This document shows, piece after piece, positions 22,660-33,946 of a DNA stretch of 64,000 nt; within the stretch, counting starts at the first letter, position 1; every line of letters starts with the position of its first letter. The notes below the pieces were generated by a model that ran no database searches, had not been told where the DNA came from, and saw nothing but the letters and a program-made list of their open reading frames with translations. Where the stretch lies: the NCBI GenBank assembly GCA_032719365.1, contig CM064875.1:19195674-19259673 (forward strand), given 5' to 3'. The stretch comes from Prinsepia uniflora. Its lineage: Eukaryota; Streptophyta; Magnoliopsida; Rosales; Rosaceae. The translations under genes were made by a program, and so were the position numbers.

Positions 22660-25251
22660 ATGGCCAAGGTTCATCGATCCGTTCGATCAGCTGGAGAAGG
22701 TGTTCCTGCCTCAACAGCTCAGACGAGGAATGAGACTCGCATAGAGACTCCGAAGAAGCGGCCAACTCAACCCAGGCGTGTGTCCATAGAATCGCCCATG
22801 GAGACACTCGAAGGGAGGCCAACTTTCAGCTTTGGAGCATTACCCTCTCCAGCTAACCAAGCACTCGCACTAGGGGAAGGAACTTCGGCTTTACAACAAG
22901 CAGGTGGGAGGTTGATAGGAAGTGCATCACGACATGATCAGCCCATATCAAACATGGACATAAGGGACTTTCTGGACGGGCGTCACGACATCTCAGGGAA
23001 AAATTACCGCCAAACTCCCCAGGACAACTTGGTGCAGCAAGTTGAAAGGTTGAACAACCAAGTTCAACTTCAGTCAGAGCTCTTGCAGCGACTCCTAGCA
23101 GAGAGACCAGTCTAAGAGCAGGACAGACATTCCACGTCACGTGGAAGACAAGAGATTGCTCAAAAGCGTCCTGAGAAAGAGACAGTCCACTGCCGAACAA
23201 TGTCACGAAACACTTCACTCAGCGACTCCGGTGAAGAAAGTCACGCTCACCGAGCAAAAAGCCCACAATGCCTAAAACCATCAGTACATAAGTGGCTGGG
23301 GAGTAGGATTGGGGCAACTTCACGGAAGGAGCGTTCACGGCACTCACATGGGCGTAGGGGGCAACCTCAGGCTCTACACAAAGACTCAAGACGATCTGCC
23401 CATGGCAGTGAGAGAGAAGATGAAGTCTAGTCCCCTGCACGATCCCAGAGATCAAGGGAAGAAGCTCAGGGAAGTTCTCGGCGATTAGCACAAAATGACT
23501 TTCCGCCTTGGCAAGGTGCGTTGCGGGCCAATGATGTTCGAAGAATGCTGGTCAGGCACCTTCGTGCTCAACGAGATGGGGATCTAGAGGACAATCTACG
23601 TCACCAGATACAGCTCTATGCGCCTTTTATAAGGGATATTGAGGATGAGCCATTCCCCCAAAGGTTCACAACGCCAAACTTCACTCCATTCAAAGGAGCC
23701 TCCGACCTGGTAAAACATATAGATTATTACCGGGGGGTCATGGTCCCCCACAGGCATAACGATGCGCTCATGTGCAAAGTTTTTCAAGTTTCTCTTCAAG
23801 GCCAAGCCATGACTTGGTTCAATCATCTCCCCCCGAGGTGAATTGCTTCCTTTGAAGAGTTGTCTCTAACAATTGTGAAGGAGTACGCACAACTTCGGAC
23901 AATCGAGGTGAAGGATGACCATCTTTTCTCTGTCCGAAAGAGAGCAAAAGACACTCTGCGACAATACATACGAAGGTTTTGCGAAGATAAGTCTCGGATT
24001 GTCGGCTGTAGTGACCTTGTTGCAGTAATGGCGTTTAAACAAAGACTCCCTCGGGATAGCCAGCTTTACGGGGACATCGTCATGAGCAATACGCTAAATC
24101 TCACCAAAATTCTTTCCCTAGCAGAGCGACATGCAAGTTGGGAGGACGAGAAGAACACCACTCATACTCAGGAGCATGCTGGAGCTAGTGAGAAGGCCTC
24201 CAATAAAGATGAGTCCCATGGAAAGTTTGCGACGGGAAATTTCAACAAGCGCAAGGCGGGACAACCCTCCCAAACACCAATTATGGGGAAGCCTAACTTG
24301 CAGCTATCCTTGCCAGTCCATCAGATCCACAATGAAATTAAGGACAAGCCATGGTTTAAGAAGCCGGAACCAGTCAAGGGTGATCAAGAGAAGGCTGATA
24401 AAACGAAGTGGTGTGCCTTTCACGAGTGCTATGGGCATAACATCGGTAAATGCATATCTTTCGAGAGATATCTTCGAAATCTCATCAAAGAAGGACATTG
24501 CATTGAGTACGTCAAAGGGAAGGCTGTGGATCGACCCGCTGACAAAGGGCCGAAGGAACCTGCAGCAAAGATGATCCTCATCAACACCATCATAGCTGAA
24601 TCGGAGTTGCTAGGAACCACCTCCAAGCAGAAGAAAAGAAAGATACGAGATGCACTTGCCGTTTCTCAGGTCTCCCATATTACCACCCTCGGGGTGGCCA
24701 ACGACCTTGTCGTTGGTTTCTCTTTGAAGGACAGGGTAGGACTTGATTGGCCGCATCATGATGGATTAGTCGTGTCAATTCAGATCGCACATGCTCAAGT
24801 TGATCGGATTCACATTGATGAAGGGAGAGCGAAAAATATCCTTGGCCTAGATGCAGTGCGCAAGATGGGATTAGAAAGCCTCACAACAAAAAGGGCTGTC
24901 CCACTCCGAGGTTTCAACGGGTCAATTAGTATGACCGTAGGTACTCTCCAGCCGGATGTACACACAGATTCCGTTGTCACGTCCCAGACTTTTTACATCA
25001 TGGACGAGTACTCTCCATACAATGGAATCTTGGGAAGGCCATGGCTTCACAAAATCCTCGCAACCACATCAAGCCTTTACCAGAAGATGAGGTTCCCTAT
25101 TCCAGGTGGTGGAATCGGGGAGATCAAGGGCGATCAGACAATGGCCCGACGGTGCCTCACTGAAGGGCTAAAGGAGGTCAAGGAGGCAGAGTTTGTTCCC
25201 CAAGCAGGATCATCCACTGGGGGCAAGCTTTCTTCTTCGTCTCCCGAATAG
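22660..25251 (+). pseudogene. gag-protease of Tat element A, one frame with three in-frame stops
   Basis: A single frame from the ATG at 22660 to a TAG at 25249 (863 codons) is interrupted only by stops at 23113, 23428 and 23839. The N-terminus is 'MAKVHRSVRSAGEGVPAST'. The capsid-like region has 'FTPFKGASDLVKHIDYYRG' and 'QVSLQGQAMTWFNHLPP'. A CxxH...GHN..C zinc-binding motif ('CAFHECYGHNIGKC') follows at about 24412. Near 24797-24880, 'DRIHIDEGRAKNILGLDAV' sits where the aspartic protease motif is expected, with DEG in place of the usual D-S/T-G. Tat element B keeps a homologous gag with different stops. The stretch at 23860-25251 is the longest open frame in the window. Confidence 0.88.
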
Positions 25252-25499
25252 CAACTAATCACGGGTCAAGATCCTGACATTCATGAGGAACCACCGACTC
25301 CGGAAGGGTGGCAGCCGGAGGATGACGTTATCCTCATTCAGCCCCTCGATATCCTAAGCAAGAGGCCCGCATTGGCGCCCTGTTAAGCGGCAAAGAAAAA
25401 GAAGAACTCATAGCTTTCTTGTGAGAGGAAAAAGAAGTTTTTGCTTGGTCTCCGTCTGACATGCCAGGGATTGATCCTACCATCGTTAGACACAAGCTA

Positions 25500-26710
25500 C
25501 ACGTTAATCCCTACCACAAGCCGGGTCAAACAGAAAAGGCGCAATTTTTCCCCCTAGAAAATTGCTATCATCTAAGAGGAGATTGACAAGTTACTCGTTG
25601 CTGGATCCATCGAAGAAGTTCCGCACTCTGAGTGGCTAGCAAACATCGTGCTTGTCAAGAAAAAGGAAGCTGGACGATGGAGAGTTTGTGTTGATTACAC
25701 CGATCTAAATCTGCGTGCCCAAAGGATAACTATCCTCTGCCCAGAATCGATCTCTTAGTGGACTCAACTGCAGGGAATGAGATGCTATGTTTCCTGGATG
25801 CATACTCGGGCTATAATCAGATTTTCATGTATGAAAAGGACAAGGACAAAACTGCCTTCGTCTTCGACCGAGGGTGTGTACTACTACAGGGTCATGCCAT
25901 TTGGCCTCAAGAATGCGGGAGAGCAACGTACCAGAGACTCCTCAATCGAATGTTCAAAGATCTCATTGGCAAAACCATGGAGGTCTTTGTCGATGACATC
26001 ATGGTCAAAGTAGAAAAAACGAGGGGATCATATCACCAACTTGCGGGAGACCTTCAACTTGCTGAAGAAGTACAAAATGAAGCTCAACCCTCTGAAGTGT
26101 ACGTTCGGGGTGTCAGCAGGGAAGTTCATGGGATACCTTGTGACTCAGGGTGGGATCGAAGCAAATCCAAAGCAAATCAAGGAAATACTCGAGATGAAGT
26201 CCCCATCAAGTCTGAAAGAGATTCAAAGTCTCACTAGACGAGCAGTAGCATTGAACAGGTTTCTGTCCAAGTCAACTGACGCGGTGTCGACCTTTCTTCC
26301 AAGCTGTAAAGTAGGCATCCAGAGATAAGTGGGATGAAGGTTGTGAGAAAGCATTTCAAGATCTCAAGGCCTACTTGACGTCTCCACCACTGCTATCGAA
26401 ACCCAAAGATAACGAGGACCTGTTCCTGTATCTGGGGGTCTCTGATGTTGCTGTAAGCTATGCACTTATCCGGGAGGAGAATGAGATTCAACTACCTGTG
26501 TTCTACACATCCAAAGCCCTTCTTGATGCTGAAACACGATATCCAAAATTTGAAAAGTTGATTCTGGCATTACTGGTTACCACAAAGAAGTTGAGGCCAT
26601 ACTTTCAAGCTCATCGGGTGATCATCATGACTAAATATCCACTCCGTTCGTTACTTCACGCACCCGATGCATCGACACGGGTAATGAAATGGGCCATCGA
26701 GTTGAGTTAG
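25500..26710 (+). pseudogene. Reverse transcriptase and RNase H of Tat element A, frameshifted
   Basis: Motifs in shifting frames: 'VPHSEWLANIVLVKKKEAG', 'WRVCVDYTDLN', 'MLCFLDAYSGYNQIFMYEKD', 'YYYRVMPFGLKNA' and 'MEVFVDDIMVK' (catalytic FVDD intact), then 'KCTFGVSAGKFMGYLVTQGG'. After a stop, RNase H follows with 'VSYALIREENEIQLPVFYTSKALLDAETRYPKFEK' split across lines of homology, and 'VIIMTKYPLRSLLH'. At least two frameshifts (near 25720 and 25870) and several stops disable it. Confidence 0.88.
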
Positions 26711-26765
26711 CATGATTTACTCTATCATCCACAAACAGCTGTCAAAGGCCAAGCCTTAGCGGATT

Positions 26766-27130
26766 TTGTTCGTGGAGTTCACACCAGCGTCACTGGAAGG
26801 AGGCAATAAGCTTGGCAATGTCCCCAGGGCCACTGACGCTTCTTTGCTACGAGATCATGAAGACAGTTCCTCTTCTCTACGGCCCTCAACTTCCAATCAT
26901 CTATGGAAGTTCTTTGTTGATGGTTCCTCGAACCAGAGGGGGGGCAGGAGCGGGGATTGTTCTTATCACTTTTGATGACTCAATAATAGAGCAAGCAGTA
27001 CAGTTCGGATTCAAAGCCTCTAACAATGAAGCGGAGTATGAAGCTTTGATTTGTGGGCTCACACTTGCCAAGGAGTTGGGGAGTCAAGAGTCTTGCTATT
27101 CATTCGGATTTGCAGTTGATCACTAACCAG
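26766..27130 (+). pseudogene. Second RNase H-type domain of Tat element A
   Basis: 'WKFFVDGSSNQRGG' (26927 area) and, after a frame change, 'GAGIVLITFDDSIIEQ' and 'ASNNEAEYEALICGLTLAKELG' give the Asp and Glu residues of an RNase H fold. A second, archaeal-type RNase H between the first RNase H and integrase is a hallmark of the Tat lineage (established knowledge). Confidence 0.82.
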
Positions 27131-27262
27131 TCAATCGGGTGAATATGCTGCGCATGATGCAAGGATGCTCAGATATAATAACAAGGTCCAGGAAATGCTT
27201 ACCTTTTTTCGGTTTTCACTTTTCATCAACTTCCATGAGCCGAAAATACACAAGCAGATGCG

Positions 27263-28598
27263 TTGGCCAATCTCGCGTTATCACTTGACTTTCGTTTCAA
27301 GCGCTCAATCCCGATTGAGTATCTCGAGCGGAGAAGTATTGATATGAAGGAGATTGAAGTAAGACAAATTGGTCCATCTCCAAGCTGGCAAGATCCTTTT
27401 ATCAACTATTTAGAGCATGGAATATTACCTGATGAACGATTAGATGCCCGCAAATTCCAGATGAAAGCTGCACGATACTATGTCGACAAGGGCCGACTCT
27501 TTCGAAAAAGCTTCACAGGACCAAACTTGTTATGCTTGAAGCATCCACAAACGTTGAAAGTCTTAGCTGCGATTCATGAAGGGCATTGTGGAAATCATTC
27601 CGGTGGAAGCTCACTTGCTCAAAAGACGCTTAGTGCAGGATTTTACTGGCCTACTCTACGCCAAGAAGCCCTGCAATATGCTCAGAAGTGCGACAAATGT
27701 CAAAGGTTCAAGCCTAACCAATTGGCACCACCAGAAGAGTTGCATGCACAGACGAGCCCTTGAGCCATTCATGCAATGGGAAATTGACATTGTGGGACCA
27801 CTCCCAAGCACTCCAGTCCCAAGCAAGAAGTATCTGATTGTTGCCACTGACTACTTCACTAAATGGGTGGAAGCAAAGGCCTTGGCCACCATAACTCAGA
27901 CTGATGTTCAAAAATTCATCTGGAGCCAGATTATCTTTCAATTTGGGCTTCCCGAGGTCATTCTAATAGACAATGGAACTCAGTTCATGGTCTCCATAAT
28001 CAACGAGTTCTTTGAGTCTTGGAAAATCAAGCATTTCACTTCAATTGCGTATTACCCCCAGGGTAATGGCCATGCGGAAGCTTCAAACAAGACAGTCCTT
28101 GACTGTATCAAGAAGCGACTCGATGATAAGAAAGGCTTGTGGGAGGAGGAGTTGGATGGCACGCTCTGGGCGTACCGTACCCCTCTGCGTCTTGCAACAG
28201 GAGAGTCTCTATTTACCCTTGCATACGGCACTGACTGCGTCATTCCTCCACATGTTGTTGTTCCATCACCCTTTACCAAGCTCGATGATCCAGTAGTCAA
28301 CTCCATCGCTCTAAGAACTTCACTTGATCTCAGCGATGAATTAAGAGAGCAAGTGGTGAAGCGCATCTCCAGCTACCAGCAGCAAGTGAGAAGTTCCTAC
28401 AATAAGAAGGCCCGACTCCGGCACTTTCTCCCAGGTGACCTTGTTCTCAAGAAAAAGTTTGCAACACCCAATCGTCCAGGGTCTCAAAAACTAAAATCCC
28501 AAGTAGGCAGAAAAGGAAGCTACGCCTTAGAGACAATGGACGGAAAGTTAGTGAGTGGTTCCATGAATGCTCATTACCTCCGAAAATATTATGTATAA
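27263..28598 (+). pseudogene. Integrase of Tat element A, broken by one frameshift
   Basis: The HHCC domain ('HEGHCGNHSGG', 'CDKCQRFKPNQ') is in the frame ending at 27763. The core continues in the other frame with 'WEIDIVGPLPSTPVPSKKYL' (Asp), 'EVILIDNGTQF' (Asp) and 'GNGHAEASNKTVLDCIKKRL' (Glu), so the DDE triad is intact. It runs on to 'WAYRTPLRLATGESLFTLAYG' and ends 'AHYLRKYYV' at 28598. No chromodomain follows. Confidence 0.92.
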
Positions 28599-28737
28599 TG
28601 AAAGCTTAAAGCTAAGCTAGTCACTGTTTTGTGCCAAAACATAGGCTTTATTTGCACGAATGATGTGTTCAGACTTACAAATAAAGCTGTCAAGTCATTC
28701 TCCATTCACCTATGTGTTATTATACTTTCGGCATGGT

Positions 28738-28990
28738 TCCCAAAGCCTTCTTCCGGGAAGCATCCAAAGCCTTCTTCCGAGAAGCATTCAAGCCTTCCTC
28801 CGGGAAGCATCCAAAGCCTTCCACTAGGAAGCACTTAAAGCCTTCCACCAGGAGGCACCCAAAGCCTTCCTTTAGGAAGCACCTCAAGCCTTCCTCTTAG
28901 GAAGCACCCTAAGCCTTCCTCTTGGAAGAGCCCTAAGTCTTCTTCATTGAAGCACATCAAGCCTTCTCTTAAGAAGCACAAAACCTTTCC
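28738..28990. repeat. Tandem hairpin array of Tat element A (about 24-bp units)
   Basis: About ten units of the form AAGCATCCAAAGCCTTCNNCCGGG. Each contains CTTCC..GGAAG arms around a 3-5 base loop, for example 28794-28807 (CTTCC TCCG GGAAG). Later units vary (CTTCC ACT AGGAAG, CTTCTTCATTGAAG). It lies between integrase and the antisense frame, in the 3' untranslated region. Retand-type elements are known to carry amplified tandem repeats there. Confidence 0.88.
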
Positions 28991-29288
28991 TGAAGGCAAC
29001 ATACCAAAAACTTCATCGTCTAACACCACAAGTTATTTAGAACTCGCTATTGTACACCCATGGTTGCAATAGGGGCATATGAATGAGCTCATACCGATAC
29101 ATTAACAAGCATTTTTGCTCGCTAGAGCATAGGAAAATGTTAACACTTGCGTTCCAACAATTCAGCTTAAATGATTTCTTTCATTTATTCATTTGGAGGG
29201 TGTTTGGCAAATCACATGTCGATTGCTCACACCAGTTATTCAATGCAAAAAATGGAAATGCAATAGCCAACATACACATGTAAAGGAC

Positions 29289-31060
29289 CTATGGTTGCAA
29301 GTCTTCAAAACCCATTGTTTTTCTAAACTCTTCCCACTCTTCTGCTGAAAGTAGGGAAGTGTCGTTAAACAATGAGTCAGCAATCTCAGGGGTAGCTTCC
29401 TTCCTGGTCCGGATCTCGGGCACTGGGTCAGGTACCGGAACAAGCTCAAGCTTTTGCTCCAGCTCTGGTTCCCGCTCTTTGGTGGTGACCTCGCTGTAGC
29501 TTGCCATGTCCAACTTTCTGTGCTTCATTTTCTTTTTGGCACAAAGTTGTGGGGACATGTGGTGATAGTAAATAGTCGTGTCCCGGGAGCCTTCCAGTCT
29601 TCAAATTCTGGACCTCCACCTCCAAAAGACTGATTGTTTCATCTGAGTCCTGCAATTTCCTATGCAGCAAGATGAGCTCATCTCGAGCAGTATCTCACAG
29701 GGATCCTCTCTGCATGGCTCGTCTCCAGCTCCCCCACTTTAACTTCCAATGTATGGATTCTTCCGACCAAGGCTTCGTTGTTCCGTCTGGAGTGGTCTCG
29801 GGCTTCTCGAAGGCGTTTGCATTCATTCTTCATTCGCTCGTTTTCATCTCCCAAACCAGCATTTCCACGAAGCATGTCAACCAACTTGTGGGCCCCAGCT
29901 TTCGCAATCCTAAGGTCTCAGACTACCTTGTCGTAAGCTCCTTGCAGAACAATTTTTTGACTTCCCTCCGCTAGGATGGGGGCACCTACCATAACAGGAG
30001 TCATGGATGACGACCGTATCTCCCCCAATATTCGATCTGGGCCTCCATCTCTCCATGCTTCAATCACTTCAAGGGAAGTAGGAATCGCCTTCAGCTTCTT
30101 AAGTTGTTTGGCCGCATCCTCACAGGGATTGTCTGAGGTCTTGCGCTTGCTAGATGATTCCGCAGGACTAGAACGGTTGGGCTTGGAAAGAAGCTGATCA
30201 TCATGCTTTTTCTCCAAAGAGCCAGTGGGTCCTTGCTTGTTGATCTTCTTCTGGGCAATAGGTTTCTTCAAACGCAGCGGAGCGCTCAACCATTCCTTGA
30301 TTAGGATATCCGAAGGCCTCCCGCCATTCATGTCTCTAAGTGGAGAGAGTAGCCAGCTCATGTCTCAAAACTCTGGAGGAATTTTCAGGGCCGTGTCAAT
30401 CTTTTTGAGATCAGGATGACCTCCAAACCCGCTGTACAACTCATCAAAAATGCGGAAGTGCGAGGCAATCCTCAAGTCCGGGGAGGCGTATTTGTCCCAT
30501 GCACCACCAACTTCGATACAGTTGAATCTGTACGAATTGTCATCGAACTCCGTCCTAAAAAACAACTCCACTTTGGGTATGAAACGAGAAAGCCGACCGC
30601 CGGTAATTCCGTTGTGCGACACGGAATTGCAATGCCAGAATTCATCTTCAGTGAGTCCCATGCCAAAAAATTTGTTCAGCTTCTCAAACCACATGATGTG
30701 TCGATAAGCATCGACGTCTAGTTCAGCAGGGCTGCATCCCATCCAACCAATAATCTTGGAGAAGAACTTCGAGAACGGGAACTTGAAACCCCACCTAATA
30801 ATCAAAGGGTGGAATTTAGTCCACCGACCGCCAACAAGGTTTTTTCCTCTTCTATGCTTAAGAGCCTTCATGGAAGAACATCTGTCGCCAAACTCCACAA
30901 AAAAGTCGTTCGGAAAGGCAATTTGATTGCGAGCCTTCCACTCCTTGAAGTCTTCAGGCTTCTCAAACTCCATATCTTTCCCTCGGAATGGACTTAGGCT
31001 ACGAGAACCGCCACGCTCCCACAACGCGAGTTTGCTGGGTCTCTCGGCACCTTGACGCAT
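29289..31060 (-). pseudogene. Antisense open reading frame of Tat element A (about 590 codons, decayed)
   Basis: On the minus strand from an ATG at 31058-31060 ('MRQGAERPSKLALWERGGSR'), one frame continues to about 29678 with in-frame TGA stops near 30364 and 29920. It then goes on in other frames to 29289. Visible: an N-terminal globular region rich in Trp and Phe, a Lys/Ser-rich linker (30290-30120), and a likely coiled coil ('ENERMKNECKRLREARDHSR', 29860-29690). An acidic tail with Pro-Glu repeats ends 'LLSAEEWEEFRKTMGFEDL'. Antisense extra frames are known in Tat-lineage elements; the function is unknown. Both ends are conserved in Tat element B, which argues against chance. Confidence 0.75.
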
Positions 31061-31322
31061 AGCAAGCATATTTGTGGCACTAGCAGGAGTCACAGTGAAT
31101 GTGAGCCAGCCTACCAATGCTCACTAGTCACGTCTGCAGGTGCACTCAGTCACCTCCAAATCCCCATAGACTGTTCAGCCAATCTCCGCCCACCACGTGG
31201 CGCCAGTTGTACACCCAGTCCAACAAAGCTTCTAAACACCTTCGACGGACTCTTGACGCGTAGCAAGCATTTTTTGGTACTAGCAAAAGTCACATTGAAT
31301 GTGAGCCAGCCTACCAATGCTC
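31051..31322. repeat. Duplicated block of about 70 bp, copies 201 bp apart
   Basis: 31051-31121 and 31252-31322 share CTTGACGC(A/G)TAGCAAGCAT, GTCACA(G/T)TGAATGTGAGCC and AGCCTACCAATGCTC. The first copy overlaps the start of the antisense frame. Confidence 0.85.
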
Positions 31323-31339
31323 GCACACACTGTCCAAAC

Positions 31340-32830
31340 CGCTCGCTTTCCAAGCTGCATGCGTTTCCGTAATTTCCGACGCTTTCCAGGAATCTCGAAT
31401 CCTGTCCAAAAACATCATGAAAGGTTAATAATGACTCTATGAGGATGGCTATCAATTTCCCACAATTTTTCGGGAATTAAATATTGATTTTAAACATAAA
31501 CTATAGGTTTCGGGTACTCGAAACTACTCTGAATCCATATCCGATTGACCCGAAACCAACACGGATAGGTTCGTATCATCGAAAACATCAAAACTCAAGT
31601 TGACCACTTTCCCGGAAACTCACCCAAGCGCCCTCACCCGCCACCGCAAGTGGCTGAGCGTGAAAGCCACGCGCGTAGCATAGTACTGCTACAGTGCTTC
31701 TTCTCTACCCGAATGTCTGGTAAACGGGTTGAAAACGCGCGACAAGACCCGACTTGTTCTCCCTCAATTCGACCTCAATTCCTTCCATTCTTTCACCTGA
31801 TCCCTTCTAATCTGTTACAATTTAAGTTCTGTTAACTTAATTACTCAAATCATAGCCTTAATCCTCACATCCGACGATCGACCTTCGAACGGGTTTCCAT
31901 TTCGGGTTCACTCAATTCGTCCCTGGTTTCCAAATTAATTTATACAGAGAGCATCGTGAAAGTGAAATGAATATTTTTACTTAATCAATTTCATAAAATC
32001 TTACCTCCAGCTATTCGAACTCAAGCTCGATTTTGAGCAGAAATTAGGGCTTCTGTTCTTGCTCAATACAGCACAAATTCCCTTCGATTTTGTTGTGGAT
32101 TGGTTTGAATTAATCTCAGGAAGCTTATTCAAGCCTCAATTTCGATTCTCAAAGCTCACAATTTCGAATTCGAATTCACACCATTTTTTCCAAACTTTTG
32201 AAATTCTATAATGACAGGTACCTCTCTGTTCCTCGTGTTCTTTTCTCTCTAATCCAGTCCTCTTAATCTCTCATTCTCACAACTGAATCAATCCAAAATT
32301 TAACATCATCAAGAATGGACAAAAGTAATTTTGTTTCCCTAATTAAGGGATTAATGTCCCTAATCCATGATTTCATCCTTAAAATCAGGTGCAAAGTGAC
32401 ATTTGGCTGGTAGCATGAGTCAGGATCCACTTTTCGTTTGTTAAAAGACCGTTTTGCCCTTCGCTCGGCAAATTACCGTTTTGCCCCTAGACTACGTAAA
32501 TCTATAACATCCACATCCGAGCTTCGTTTTTGACGTGCTATCTGTCTATGGATTCGTGACGTCCCGAACTACGTCACAGTCATTGTCTAAAGTCCATTTG
32601 ACCGTCCGAGTCAAAAGTCAACATTTTGCCCCTACCTTTCAAAATTACCAAAATGCCCCTCACCTTCGCAGACCCATAACTTTCGCATCCGACCTCTGAT
32701 TGACGCATGCCGCCTGTCTGCGGATTCAACGCCTCAAGACCTACTCAGCAATCTCTTTGGAAAACCCAAAAAGTGTTGTAATCAAAAAGTCGACTTTTGG
32801 CCCTTATATCAGGGGCATAATTGTCAAATA
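31340..32830 (-). repeat. Fragment of a long-LTR family copy inside Tat element A
   Basis: It starts with TTTCCAAGCTGCATGCG...TTCCGTAATTTCCGAC, matching the middle of the LTR at 56570-59630 (about 58170 onward). It ends after two copies of the GTCAAAAGTCAACATTTTG / CATAACTTTCGCATCCGA block. The family ends (TGACAGG and GGTCGTTACA) are both absent, so this is a fragment. It resembles other minus-strand copies in the window. Confidence 0.7.
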
Positions 32831-32931
32831 AACACTGAATTGATTTTTGAACCCAACAGTAACCGTGAAGCCCGGTAATATAAAATTCCAAAAAAAATGT
32901 GTACATCCCTTCGGATTCCCTGAATTCCGAA

Positions 32932-32947
32932 GCGATGTGGGGGCATT
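32932..32947 (+). other. Polypurine tract of Tat element A
   Basis: GAAGCGATGTGGGGGCATT directly precedes the 3' LTR at 32948. The same context (GATGTGGGGGCATT) precedes the 3' LTR of Tat element B at 38925. Confidence 0.75.
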
Positions 32948-33521
32948 TGTGGAACCCAAAATCATCCGAAAATTATGGAACTGCCACGCGGACCGTAATT
33001 CCCAAAAATGACCAAATTGCCCATGGCAATAATGCTGATCATTTGAAAATACCCGCACATTAAATAATATATTTACCAGCTAAATACGTTATTTGATCGG
33101 GTTAAAATCTCCGTAATATTAATATTCCCCCCGTGAGTTAATTGTCATTATTCTTAATAATGTACAAATAATATTAATATTAAAACAATAATTATCATTA
33201 CTATCATGATGAGCCATCATTACAATTATTAAATAATATATTTAAATATTATTTATTAATTAAATATTCAACCGACCAATCAGAATGCTCTAAGGCTCCC
33301 AAGATTTTCCTATAAATAGCAGAGCTCATTTCATTTCCAAGGTACGTCGATTCTTCGCTTCGAAGTATATCTTTTTCCTCTTTCAAAGCTAACTTAGGCA
33401 TCAGAGTGTTCTTGGTCGAACAACCCCCCGGGTAAATCGATCGAGGCAACGATAGCTAATCGTTTGCTGTTTGCAGGAATTGTTAAGACTTTTCGCGGCG
33501 GGTTCGATTTTTGATTCAACA
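32948..33521 (+). repeat. 3' LTR of Tat element A (574 bp)
   Basis: It starts TGTGGAACCC and ends TTCAACA at 33521, followed by CTACC. It keeps about 136 bases (about 33340-33476) absent from the 5' LTR. The TATA box CCTATAAATAG is near 33309. Confidence 0.93.
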
Positions 33522-33946
33522 CTACCCAAAGTATGTTCTGCTATGAATCAATTATATGCTCTTACTAGATTGCTGTTTGCGGTTTTGTTCTATCTTACAT
33601 ATTTGAACACAACAAAAGGTTTAAATCTAATGTACCTTTCTCAATCGTTTTAGTTTTTACAATTTCTATTTTTGTGATATTCTAGGGTAACTTGGAAGAT
33701 ATTTTGAGCCAAAGAACTCGACTTGATGTGCCTACTGCTCTACACTATGCACATGATATTGCTAGGTAGTACTTTTGCTGCTTTTCATTCAAGCAGATTA
33801 TATCATTGTTAACATGAAAGGTCTTTTAACTCCTAATCCTTTTATTTTTTTTATTTGAAATTTTACTGCATTTGATATTTATTTCCATGTAATTTTCTGT
33901 CTTATGGGGTTAGAGATGATTCCTTGTGTTTTAATACTTTCCATTT
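33522..33946 (+). pseudogene. Middle part of the ankyrin kinase pseudogene (exon 5b, exon 6)
   Basis: After the duplicated CTACC, CAAA and a GTATGT donor complete exon 5 so that the pre-insertion reading was 'IEYLPK', as in the kinase family. Exon 6 (33686-33765) reads 'GNLEDILSQRTRLDVPTAL' and 'HYAHDIA', the alphaD-alphaE region, with acceptor CTAG and donor GTAGTA. The intron that follows holds Tat element B. Confidence 0.88.

Larger units (their letters stand above)
22014..33521 (+). mobile_element. Tat-lineage Ty3/gypsy retrotransposon inserted in exon 5 of the ankyrin kinase
   Basis: LTRs 22014-22451 and 32948-33521 begin TGTGGAACCC and end TTCAACA. They are flanked by a perfect target duplication CTACC (22009-22013 and 33522-33526). 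Order on the plus strand: gag-protease, reverse transcriptase, RNase H, a second RNase H-type domain (the 'archaeal-type' domain known from Tat elements), integrase, a hairpin-forming tandem array, an antisense open frame, and an inserted LTR fragment of another family. Lack of a chromodomain, the extra RNase H, the array and the antisense frame place it in the Tat lineage, most like Retand-type elements. All genes are broken. Confidence 0.93.

Noticed and set aside
28738..28990. CRISPR-like array
   Set aside because: Units are contiguous without unique spacers, the DNA is plant, and the array lies inside a retrotransposon.
33340..33476. A true spliced intron in the LTR of Tat element A
   Set aside because: The shorter LTR does not show the exact exon-exon join expected from GT-AG splicing; a deletion at short homology fits better.
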